This document shows positions 9,253-16,839 of a DNA stretch of 64,000 bases, one piece after another. The notes beneath the pieces were generated by a model. The model worked only from the letters and a program-made list of their open reading frames with translations, was not told the origin of the DNA and ran no database searches. Within the stretch, counting starts at the first letter, position 1. Each line of letters starts with the position of its first letter. Source of the DNA: RUG572 sp964386385 (GTDB taxonomy: Bacteria > Verrucomicrobiota > Kiritimatiellia > RFP12 > UBA1067); contig CAYLRN010000015.1 in assembly GCA_964386385.1 (NCBI GenBank), positions 1 to 64,000 on the forward strand, read 5' to 3'. The position numbers and the translations under genes are program-made.

Positions 9253-10356
9253 TCAGGCGTTGATGACGCAATCGTTCCACGCGGTCTTGTGCTGATACTT
9301 GATCGTGGCGTCGCGCTTCATGAGTTCGACGTAGCGGTCGATGAACTCCGCAGTGTCCGGAACGATCCGCAGATAGTAGCGAAGCGTGGAATATACGCCG
9401 TTCACTATCACCTGGCATCCGTGCATCCGCGCAATGCGATCGATTTCGCCGTCGATCGCCTCCCGGTCCGCGGCGTCCATGTTTGCCGTCGTAAGGAGGT
9501 AGTAGCGGTCCGTTCCGTGTTTCTTGAACTTCTCGTAGGCGTCCGCCACAAGCTGGCGCGTAATCGGAATGCCATGCTTGACCTCGACTCCCTCATAGGC
9601 GGAACCGTCCGCGTTGTTGACGTCGACGTCTCCGATCCGTCCCGACTGCGCATCGGCGGAGTTGTGCGACTCAAGCGGACACAGCGTCTTCCCGGCATAG
9701 CGCGAATCGCATTTGAAAAGGCATTCGTACACGGCGTACAGCGCCAGCACCGGCAGTCGGGACGCGCCGGGGCAGGTATACCTGTACTCGAAATGCCGTT
9801 CAAGCAAGGCGATGATCTTGGCAATGCTCAGCTTGTGCGGCTTAGCCAGTTCAACCACCGATGCATCGCGCTGTTTGACAAGCAGCGTGAAGAGATAGCG
9901 CAATGTCTTTCCCGCATCAACGTCCCCAGACTGGATGGCGTCAACCAGTCCGAGAAAAGCGGTCTTGATCTCTGGCGGACGAATCTTCCCGGGGTAGTCA
10001 AGCGTATACGGATGCGGCTGTTCCAGCGAGCGCGTCAGCCATCCCGACTCGGCCATCGCCGGGAAATTATTTTCCTTCATGAACGGCGTGACGTGCGCCG
10101 AATCCACACCGCGTCCCGCGAACCCGCCCGGCAGTTGCGCCTGATGGAAACGGACGTCCTGTTTAGGGTCAAATATCTTGTGCGCAATCAGCGTGACAAC
10201 CACGGCTATCAAGCCCTTGTTCGCCTCGGCGCGTGCGGCAATCGCCTCGACCTTTGCCGCGAATTCTGCAGGAATTCCACAAGAGGCGTTTTCGCCGCCA
10301 TTGGCCGACATGGCGGCCTCGTAGGCTTCGTCCAGTATTTCACGATGCGTCTTCAT
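9253..10356 (-). CDS. Type II restriction endonuclease, SacI-like (R1)
   Basis: Predicted to cut DNA protected by the adjacent C5 methyltransferase. 367 residues, all alpha/beta. It has a helical N-terminal part (HREILDEAYEAA), a middle block FDPKQDVRFHQAQLPGGF...GRGVDS, and a C-terminal PD-(D/E)xK-type core: GDVDVNN followed by YEGVEVKHGI, giving the D...ExK triad, then KKHGTDRYYLLTTA. The layout resembles the SacI family from memory; the recognition site cannot be read from the sequence. The ATG at 10356 follows GGGAGG by five bases and overlaps the methyltransferase stop in ATGA, so the nuclease is translated after its methylase. A start 50 codons upstream is rejected. Confidence 0.72.
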   Translation of the reverse strand: MKTHREILDEAYEAAMSANGGENASCGIPAEFAAKVEAIAARAEANKGLIAVVVTLIAHKIFDPKQDVRFHQAQLPGGFAGRGVDSAHVTPFMKENNFPAMAESGWLTRSLEQPHPYTLDYPGKIRPPEIKTAFLGLVDAIQSGDVDAGKTLRYLFTLLVKQRDASVVELAKPHKLSIAKIIALLERHFEYRYTCPGASRLPVLALYAVYECLFKCDSRYAGKTLCPLESHNSADAQSGRIGDVDVNNADGSAYEGVEVKHGIPITRQLVADAYEKFKKHGTDRYYLLTTANMDAADREAIDGEIDRIARMHGCQVIVNGVYSTLRYYLRIVPDTAEFIDRYVELMKRDATIKYQHKTAWNDCVINA

Positions 10357-11879
10357 GCGAACCTCCCTTTGAAGAACTGCTCCCTGATCTCCGCCGCAAC
10401 CGCCTTTATCATCGGAACACAGACGGAATTGCCAAGCTGCCGATACTGTTCTCCAGTCGAACTGATCTTCTTGTATGAATCTGGGAACCCCATGATTCGC
10501 CAGCACTCGTTGACTGTCATCTTGCGGACACGACCGTCCTCTGTCAAGATGAAGTACCGTCCGGAAGACTCCTGCGACGGCAGCGTCGGATGCACTCCGT
10601 TCACCGAATAGATCCGATTCGGCTGCTTGTGGACCCGCGACAGATGGAGCGTGTTCGGACGCACCCCGACCTTCCGTATCGACTTGTTGCGATACCCTGC
10701 GAAGATGAGCCCCGACCCCGGTTGTTCACGCGGATCGCCGAGAAGCGTGTACTCTTCCGCCCGAAGATACTCGAACGGCCCCTCCGCGTCAAGAAAGTCC
10801 TTCAACCGCCGCCGTTCAACTGTCTTGACCCGTCCAAAATCGAATGCCACTGTCTTCGTCCCGATGATGATGATTCTTTCGCGGTTCTGGGGAACGCCGA
10901 AGTCGACGCCATTGAGCACCTTCCACGCGACTTCATATCCAAGTCCCCTCAATTTGTCCAGAATCGTCGCAAGCGTCCGCCCGCCGTCGTGATGGACAAG
11001 ATGCTTGACGTTCTCAAGGAAGACGACGGACGGACGCCTCGCCTCAAGAATCCGGCAGATTTCAAAGAACAACGTTCCACGAGTGTCTGCAAAACCCTTT
11101 TTCCGCCCGGAAATGCTAAACGGCTGACATGGGAAGCCCGCGCACAGGATATCATGCGACGGCACGTCTTCGACGGCTATCTTGGTGACGTCGCCAAGCG
11201 GCGTCTCGTGAAAGTTCTCGTTGTAAGTCCGCCGGCATTCGGCGTTGATGTCCGCCGACATGACGCATTGAAACCCCTGCGCCTCCATGCCCATGCGTAT
11301 GCCGCCTACGCCGCAGAACAGGTCTATGAATCGCGGGACACCACTTTTTATTGTACGGGGCAGAATCAGCATTTTCATAAAATCCATCTGCACGGGATTA
11401 AACGCAGTTGCGGACTTGCATCCGCCAAAGAACGGACGCAGACGCTCGAAGACGTTGGGGATCGACCTGCCGCCGCATTCCGGCAGAGGCCGCTCGAAAA
11501 AGTCCGCATCGATCCTGCCGGTCCACCGCGTGGAGCAGACGTAGACGTCGGCGGAATCGCCGAACGCCTCGCGCTCCGTCACCTCGTCGCCCAGTTCGAA
11601 TAGCGCGTACCTTTCGCCGTGCGGTTTCGGCGAGACACGATAGCCCTGCGCGGCGAGCCATTCTCCGTCCACGTCGCGGACGTACTTCGCCCTGCACGAA
11701 ATCGCCGGCAGGCCGCACGCATACACGACAAGGTGCGTGACGGACGCATAGCCCGCGCCTGTCGCGCCCTTCGGCAGCGGGAGGTTGTACGTCCGCCGCT
11801 GCGCGATCCATGCGTGGTTCTCCACTCGGTACGTACCTACGACGACCGTCTTCCGCTCTTCTCTCTTCTTCATCGACAT
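10353..11879 (-). CDS. C5-cytosine DNA methyltransferase with N-terminal leader domain (M1)
   Basis: Two parts in one frame, 508 residues. Residues 1-167 are a leader domain of unknown function with Cys at 55, 62, 115, 135 and 154; it is practically identical to the one on M2. Residues ~184-508 are a complete C5 methyltransferase: motif I FIDLFCGVGG, catalytic Cys251 in GFPCQPFS, ENV, QNRERI, then a target-recognition region and motif X QLGNSVCVP. It should protect the site cut by R1, whose start it overlaps. The ATG at 11879 matches the M2 start by alignment; a frame extension of 14 codons upstream is not conserved. No extended -10 is visible within the 41 bases after the NotI-like gene, so it is probably transcribed from the M2 promoter. 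Confidence 0.9.
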   Translation of the reverse strand: MSMKKREERKTVVVGTYRVENHAWIAQRRTYNLPLPKGATGAGYASVTHLVVYACGLPAISCRAKYVRDVDGEWLAAQGYRVSPKPHGERYALFELGDEVTEREAFGDSADVYVCSTRWTGRIDADFFERPLPECGGRSIPNVFERLRPFFGGCKSATAFNPVQMDFMKMLILPRTIKSGVPRFIDLFCGVGGIRMGMEAQGFQCVMSADINAECRRTYNENFHETPLGDVTKIAVEDVPSHDILCAGFPCQPFSISGRKKGFADTRGTLFFEICRILEARRPSVVFLENVKHLVHHDGGRTLATILDKLRGLGYEVAWKVLNGVDFGVPQNRERIIIIGTKTVAFDFGRVKTVERRRLKDFLDAEGPFEYLRAEEYTLLGDPREQPGSGLIFAGYRNKSIRKVGVRPNTLHLSRVHKQPNRIYSVNGVHPTLPSQESSGRYFILTEDGRVRKMTVNECWRIMGFPDSYKKISSTGEQYRQLGNSVCVPMIKAVAAEIREQFFKGRFA

Positions 11880-11880
11880 G
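11380..11880 (-). repeat. Leader repeat, copy A (in M1)
   Basis: About 500 bp direct repeat of copy B, shifted by 2704 bases. From 11380 to about 11787 no difference was found on reading; the few differences lie at the 5' end of the coding strand (codon Q versus G near residue 27, and codons 4-5). Similarity fades beyond 11880 toward the ribosome site. The right-hand 150 bp also matches the decayed copy C at 19278-19429. Confidence 0.95.
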
Positions 11881-11920
11881 GCCTCAGTCTTCTCTTTCCA
11901 ACCTCCGTACCGAAGTCGCA

Positions 11921-12835
11921 TCAGCCATACAAAGACCTTCTTATGGCGTTACCGTAGACGTTGCCTTCCGGCAGACTGACGGCAGAGAACGCCTCCTGCA
12001 CCTTGTAGACCGTAGTGCAATGCTCCTCAATCACATCCAACGGCACGTCCATCCCATCGGCGACGTCTTCAAATGGCAATGCGTAGTCATAGGCGATAAA
12101 ATGAATCGCGGCGGGCTGGCTCGGAAAAGGCGGAATCCTGTCCTTGCCGCCAAGCCTGCTCAGGACTCGCCTGTAGACGGGGGTAGGCGAAACAAAATAA
12201 AGTCCCGTGCGGCACAGTTCTTCGCGCTGAAGAACCTGGCCCTTGTAAATCAGCTGGGGAATGATCCGCTTTGAGACGTTCTCCCAGTTTAGACCTACGG
12301 TGTCGGCAATGACTGTACGGTCTTTCATCAATGCCCTTTGCGCGTCGCTGTACTTTCCCGTCGTGTCAATCGTCTGTACCTCTATGGCCGTGAACTCCTT
12401 GAGTTCGCCGTTGCCGTCAAGACGCGCCAACACCCAGTCCACGAAATACGACCCCGAACCCTGGCGCTGGGGCAGACGCAGTTCGCCGCCCCATCCGTGT
12501 CCAAATACGGCAATCGCTCCGCCATCCTGCCTTGCCTTCTCCACCGCCGCGCGCCCTGCGTAAAGATTGAGTTCCCTGTCAAACGCATCTTTGGCGATCG
12601 TCTTGAGCATCTTGTAGTCTTCGGCGTAAATGCGATTCGGGCAGCAGATGACGGACGGCGAGCCTGCTGTTTTCTGGCGAATCGCGCAGACTCCGGAAAT
12701 CGAGCGTTCTCGTCCAAGCATCTTCGTGCATGGCAGACCAATAAACGGGCATTTTCTGTCGGCGACGGCTTTAATCGCCTTGTCTGACCTGTCTTCGGCT
12801 CGATAGCCAAAGAACTCCGAGATCGTTCCTGCCAT
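11921..12835 (-). CDS. NotI-family restriction endonuclease (R2)
   Basis: 304 residues. Starts MAGTISEFFGYRAED, like the ISEFFG-type start of NotI. Cysteines at 29 (CPF), 36, 50 (GVCAI), 64 and 65 (CCPNR) match the spacing of the Cys4 iron site described for NotI. The catalytic pattern VDW...IEVQTID gives the D...ExQ variant found in NotI instead of ExK. NotI cuts GCGGCCGC; whether this homologue shares the site is unknown. The ATG overlaps the M2 stop in TAATG, so translation is coupled to its methylase. The longer open frame upstream (to 13309) runs antisense-like through M2 and is not real coding. Confidence 0.88.
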   Translation of the reverse strand: MAGTISEFFGYRAEDRSDKAIKAVADRKCPFIGLPCTKMLGRERSISGVCAIRQKTAGSPSVICCPNRIYAEDYKMLKTIAKDAFDRELNLYAGRAAVEKARQDGGAIAVFGHGWGGELRLPQRQGSGSYFVDWVLARLDGNGELKEFTAIEVQTIDTTGKYSDAQRALMKDRTVIADTVGLNWENVSKRIIPQLIYKGQVLQREELCRTGLYFVSPTPVYRRVLSRLGGKDRIPPFPSQPAAIHFIAYDYALPFEDVADGMDVPLDVIEEHCTTVYKVQEAFSAVSLPEGNVYGNAIRRSLYG

Positions 12836-14583
12836 TACGCTTCCTCCTCGTCTAGAACCGCCTTGAGCGACACGCCAATCGCCTTTGCCAGCAAGGGCGG
12901 AACGGCATTGCCGACCTGCGCGTACTGCTCCTGCTGGGATCCGTGGAAAACGTAGTGGTCGGGAAACGACTGGCATCTCGCCGCCTCGCGCACGGTCAGG
13001 GAACGGTCTTGAGAGTAGTGGAAGTACGCGCCCCAGTGCGGATCGCATTTCGTCAGAATCGTCGAAGCCAGTCCGTCTGGCGAAAGCCGTCCATATCGTT
13101 TCGTGTGGTCGGACTTGCGGGCGAGTTTCATGCCCTTTGGCAGAAGGTCGTGCGGAATGTCCGTCCAGTTCCCACCTGGCTTGATGTACCGAAGCCTTTG
13201 TAGGTTGACCGGGGAAAGCCTCGGGGCGTCGTGGTTGTACACTCCGGCGCTTCCACGCCGCGCGGCGCGCTGAAAATCGCACAATGGGGCGCAGAGGTAG
13301 TCCTTGCATTCAGTGCCTCGCACCCCGGCCGCGACTGGCGGCAGATCGCCTATCGCATCCTTGACGGAGACAAAATTGCCCGGAATGTCCGCTGCGGGAA
13401 TCTTCAACAGGGAATGTCCGTCAAAGGTCGCCGTGAAGTTAGGCCGGATCGGCGCATGGCAGACAGGCTCCGGAAATGCGTTTCTCGGCAGTTCCCTGCC
13501 GCGCAGTCCGAGGATGATTGTGCGCCACCGCATTTGAGGGACGCCATAATACGCTGCTCCGAGAATGCGCACGTCGGCACCATACCCAAGTTCCCCCAGG
13601 GCGTTCAAAATCGCGTGGAGCGTGTCGCCGTCTTCAAATGAGACAAGCCCCGGCACGTTCTCGATCAATATCGCGCGAGGCTGAAACGCATCTACGAAAC
13701 GCAGATATTCCTTGAAAAGGTGATTGCGCCGGTCGAGCGTACTGCGGACTGGCGCGTTGATCGAAAAACCCTGACATGGCGGACCACCGGCAATCAATGC
13801 CAGCTGTCCCTTCTCCATGCCAAGCCGCCGCCGAACGTCATCCGCGTCGAGTTTGCGGATGTCCAGCGTCACCACCGTCGTGCCGGGATGATTGCGGCGA
13901 TACGTGTCTGCGTACTGCGGAACGATCTCCGAGGCGAAAACACCGTGGAATCCAGCCTCTTCAAGGCCTTCGGACAATCCGCCCGCGCCAGCGAAAAGGT
14001 CTATCATCGCGTATTCTGTTCCCTCTGCGGACTTTCCCGCAACGAGATTCACACTTGACATGTCCTTGTCCATCATATCGAAGAAATCCATCTGCACGGG
14101 ATTAAACGCAGTTGCGGACTTGCATCCGCCAAAGAACGGACGCAGACGCTCGAAGACGTTGGGGATCGACCTGCCGCCGCATTCCGGCAGAGGCCGCTCG
14201 AAAAAGTCCGCATCGATCCTGCCGGTCCACCGCGTGGAGCAGACGTAGACGTCGGCGGAATCGCCGAACGCCTCGCGCTCCGTCACCTCGTCGCCCAGTT
14301 CGAATAGCGCGTACCTTTCGCCGTGCGGTTTCGGCGAGACACGATAGCCCTGCGCGGCGAGCCATTCTCCGTCCACGTCGCGGACGTACTTCGCCCTGCA
14401 CGAAATCGCCGGCAGGCCGCACGCATACACGACAAGGTGCGTGACGGACGCATAGCCCGCGCCTGTCGCGCCCTTCGGCAGCGGGAGGTTGTACGTCCGC
14501 CGTCCCGCGATCCATGCGTGGTTCTCCACTCGGTACGTACCTACGACGACCGTCTTTCGCTCTTCTTTCTTCGTCATCGACAT
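12835..14583 (-). CDS. C5-cytosine DNA methyltransferase with N-terminal leader domain (M2)
   Basis: 582 residues. Residues 1-167 are the same leader domain as in M1. After a short linker (FDMMDKDMSSVNL) a complete C5 methyltransferase follows: MIDLFAGAGG at ~193-202, catalytic Cys270 in GGPPCQGFS, ENVPG, a motif VIII variant PQMRWRT, and QVGNAVPPLL near the end. The methyltransferase halves of M1 and M2 are only distantly related, unlike the leaders. Paired with the NotI-like nuclease whose start overlaps its stop. Own promoter: extended -10 at 14614-14619 and a ribosome site GGAAAAGAAGA before the ATG. The methyltransferase could in principle be translated alone from a Met in the linker. 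Confidence 0.9.
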   Translation of the reverse strand: MSMTKKEERKTVVVGTYRVENHAWIAGRRTYNLPLPKGATGAGYASVTHLVVYACGLPAISCRAKYVRDVDGEWLAAQGYRVSPKPHGERYALFELGDEVTEREAFGDSADVYVCSTRWTGRIDADFFERPLPECGGRSIPNVFERLRPFFGGCKSATAFNPVQMDFFDMMDKDMSSVNLVAGKSAEGTEYAMIDLFAGAGGLSEGLEEAGFHGVFASEIVPQYADTYRRNHPGTTVVTLDIRKLDADDVRRRLGMEKGQLALIAGGPPCQGFSINAPVRSTLDRRNHLFKEYLRFVDAFQPRAILIENVPGLVSFEDGDTLHAILNALGELGYGADVRILGAAYYGVPQMRWRTIILGLRGRELPRNAFPEPVCHAPIRPNFTATFDGHSLLKIPAADIPGNFVSVKDAIGDLPPVAAGVRGTECKDYLCAPLCDFQRAARRGSAGVYNHDAPRLSPVNLQRLRYIKPGGNWTDIPHDLLPKGMKLARKSDHTKRYGRLSPDGLASTILTKCDPHWGAYFHYSQDRSLTVREAARCQSFPDHYVFHGSQQEQYAQVGNAVPPLLAKAIGVSLKAVLDEEEA

Positions 14584-14584
14584 T
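14084..14584 (-). repeat. Leader repeat, copy B (in M2)
   Basis: Direct repeat partner of copy A; see 11380. Together the copies flank the M2 catalytic part and the NotI-like gene, so homologous recombination between them would excise exactly that pair and leave an intact leader fused to M1. Copy B also keeps the promoter region that copy A lacks. Confidence 0.95.
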
Positions 14585-14613
14585 GCCAGAATCTTCTTTT
14601 CCAGTCAACCGCC

Positions 14614-14619
14614 ATTATA
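14614..14619 (-). promoter_or_regulatory. Extended -10 box of the M2 cassette
   Basis: Reads GATGG-TATAAT-GGCGG on the - strand, 30 bases before the M2 ATG, with an A/G-rich ribosome site between. A similar element stands before M3 and a disrupted one before leader copy C. Probably drives M2-R2-M1-R1 as one unit. Confidence 0.65.
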
Positions 14620-14641
14620 CCATCTTCATGGCATAACCCGC

Positions 14642-15565
14642 CTACCATTCCCGCGCATCCTCAAGGTTTGCGTTGTTGGCGTTCGGATTGAACCAGGAAC
14701 GCATCCGAAGTCCTATCAGCTGACTCATGTTTTCGCCTATCCGTCCGTAATGGGCGCGAGTGATTTGTCCAAGAGAGTTTGTCTGTGTACGGACACGATA
14801 GACAAGATACGAATCTTTCGGAAACTCCACGCGATTCGTCACGCAACACTTCGTCCGAGCGAAGCGAAGCCACTCCCGCTTCATGAAAACCGAATTCGTG
14901 TCCGCGCAATAATCGTATCTGAACGCACTCGTCTTGTCGGCGTTGCGCAAATAGAAGCCGTCAAGGCAATTCGGGAACGCGATTGACAGGTGTTCATGAA
15001 AATCGTACCAGTCCCTGGAGTTGCGCGATGCGTCGAACATCATGTGGACGTCATCATGTCGCCCATTGCCATATGGCGGACACCATTCAAGCGTTTCCAG
15101 GTCGAGTTTGACGATCTCGTTTGTTGCAGGGAATTTTCTGTATTCGCAGTAGTGAAAGCCCAAAGCGATGGGATTCCGCTTTTTCTTGAGAGCGGCGACA
15201 ATCTCCACCGTCGCGTCAGACCATCTCCGCGTTCGTTTCACGCCCTCATACGGCAGTTTTCGGAATTCGGGCACGATCTTCGTGTCGTAGTATCCGTCCT
15301 TGCGGATCCATGCATATGCTTCGCCGATACAACGTCCATTGGCGGAGAAGCCCCCCCCATCGTCCGTCACACCTCGCCTGACATCCACCTTTTCCGGCGC
15401 GACGTAGAACGTCACGGAGACAGCTGCGTTCGAGACGGATTCGCCCATGTCGTCGACGACTTTAATCCGAACGTCGGCCAATGCTCCGTCGACGATCGGG
15501 CTGTACGCATGGCAAATTTCGGTGAACGCAAAAAGCGCAAACAGAGACAAAAGCGTCTTTCTCAT
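14642..15565 (-). CDS. Secreted protein with carboxypeptidase-regulatory-like N-terminal domain
   Basis: 307 residues. MRKTLLSLFALFAFTEICHA is a signal peptide, so the protein is exported. Residues ~30-95 look like an Ig-like/carboxypeptidase regulatory domain (VRIKVVDDMGESVSNAAVSV, then GGFSANGRC). The rest has six or more Cys and many aromatic residues but no family I recognise. The ATG at 15565 follows AGGAG by ten bases and is the only start giving a signal peptide. It sits between the EcoRII-like gene and the M2 promoter, an odd place for an envelope protein. Its last codons and stop lie in a short block (GATGCGCGGGAATGG) that recurs at 19490-19510. Confidence 0.65.
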   Translation of the reverse strand: MRKTLLSLFALFAFTEICHAYSPIVDGALADVRIKVVDDMGESVSNAAVSVTFYVAPEKVDVRRGVTDDGGGFSANGRCIGEAYAWIRKDGYYDTKIVPEFRKLPYEGVKRTRRWSDATVEIVAALKKKRNPIALGFHYCEYRKFPATNEIVKLDLETLEWCPPYGNGRHDDVHMMFDASRNSRDWYDFHEHLSIAFPNCLDGFYLRNADKTSAFRYDYCADTNSVFMKREWLRFARTKCCVTNRVEFPKDSYLVYRVRTQTNSLGQITRAHYGRIGENMSQLIGLRMRSWFNPNANNANLEDAREW

Positions 15566-15642
15566 CTGTCCAATTCTCCTATCTCGATCATCTTGCTGAA
15601 CAATCACGGCCGAGAGCGGCGGTGAATGGATACGAAGACGGC

Positions 15643-16818
15643 TCATCTGGCTTGGACTTTCTTGACAAGATCGACAAACTGGAACAGCGTGATGATTCGC
15701 ATTGCCGTATTCTTCGGATAGGACTTGACATATGGCTGCGGCACGACAAGCACCACTTTTTCAGCCGCCATTTCGTTCATCTGCTTTACCGTCATACCCT
15801 GCTGAAGAGTGCAAAGGAATTTCGTGCTGTCGCGAAAACGGTCTGCTTCATTGAGAATCTGCCGCCATCTGTCCTTGCAAGTCGTCTTGGCCGCGAGAAA
15901 CACAAGCCTGTCAACCGGGAATGACATGTCGTGATAGGCTTTTGACGACGGAAAGACGAAATCCGGCCTCTTGTTGCCCTCCGTTACAACCTGCCCTTCA
16001 AACGCTATGCAATTACCAGTGAAAATGGCTCCAAGATGGTGTTCCAATGATTTGCCCGCCCGACTTTTTCGGCGATTGAGGACTGTATTTGCCTTTTCGA
16101 TGAAATCATCTACGCTTGAAAAGCCATTTGCCACGAACCTGCCATATCTGGCTTTCTCTATTGCGCGAAACAGGCGATACTCGATTTCAGACCAGCTGAT
16201 CAACTTGTCGTCCGGACGAGACCTAACGTAGTCTTCGTGGTCGTAAATGTCGCCCTCTATCTTGCGGGCGGCAGCAGACATGGTATCTGATGCAGGAAAA
16301 TCAACACTTAAAGCGCTTATGAATTCCGCAAATGCCAGTTCCTCCCGTGCCTCCGGACTTTTGCCGTCAATGCGAACCAGTTTGTTGGCATCAGCCGGTC
16401 CCACGCCCAGTGCGCCTAAAAACTCATCGATTTCCTCTTCTGAATTGAATACGAACGCCCTATAGGAATTCATGTCCGTCCGCGCGAGTACGACGAGCGC
16501 CCCTGTATATTCAGATCGCAAATACTCAAAACCGCGACCGAATTGAGTGAGCCGAGATTCATTCCGCGTACCAACTCCATAATACACAAGGCGCGATTCC
16601 GTCACCCTGCCGTCATTCCATGCTATATTCATTCGCGCATCTTTGTTCTCTCCCTTGACACAAGGTTTGCCAAAAGCCATTTCAGCAAATTCGCGAGGAA
16701 CATAGAATCCGCGCTGATGTCCCCCTGTCTCGCCAGTCTCATTGGCCGCAATGAACTTGAAGAAAAAGGGACATCCCGATTGTACAAGATTTACGGCTTC
16801 GTAGACGTGCGTTTCCAT
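15643..16818 (-). CDS. EcoRII-like restriction endonuclease (R3)
   Basis: 391 residues against 404 in EcoRII, with both domains. The N-terminal effector-binding domain shows FKFIAANETGETGGHQ, YYGVGTRNESRLTQFGRGFEYL and the DANKLVRI block. The C-terminal catalytic domain shows NKRPDFVFPS (about 282-291) and FLAAKTTCKDRWRQ (about 307-319), the EcoRII nuclease core. EcoRII is a type IIE enzyme that needs two copies of CCWGG; the same target is likely here because the neighbouring M3 is Dcm-like. The ATG follows GGGAGG by eight bases and lies 21 bases after M3. The gene is visibly more AT-rich than the flanking housekeeping genes, a sign of transfer. Confidence 0.93.
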   Translation of the reverse strand: METHVYEAVNLVQSGCPFFFKFIAANETGETGGHQRGFYVPREFAEMAFGKPCVKGENKDARMNIAWNDGRVTESRLVYYGVGTRNESRLTQFGRGFEYLRSEYTGALVVLARTDMNSYRAFVFNSEEEIDEFLGALGVGPADANKLVRIDGKSPEAREELAFAEFISALSVDFPASDTMSAAARKIEGDIYDHEDYVRSRPDDKLISWSEIEYRLFRAIEKARYGRFVANGFSSVDDFIEKANTVLNRRKSRAGKSLEHHLGAIFTGNCIAFEGQVVTEGNKRPDFVFPSSKAYHDMSFPVDRLVFLAAKTTCKDRWRQILNEADRFRDSTKFLCTLQQGMTVKQMNEMAAEKVVLVVPQPYVKSYPKNTAMRIITLFQFVDLVKKVQAR

Positions 16819-16839
16819 ACCCAGTCCTCCCTTGCATGG

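Noticed and set aside
14102..14608. Alternative-frame ORF through leader copy B (also seen in A and C)
   Set aside because: Arg-rich composition typical of a shadow; the frame fused to the methyltransferase has normal protein composition.
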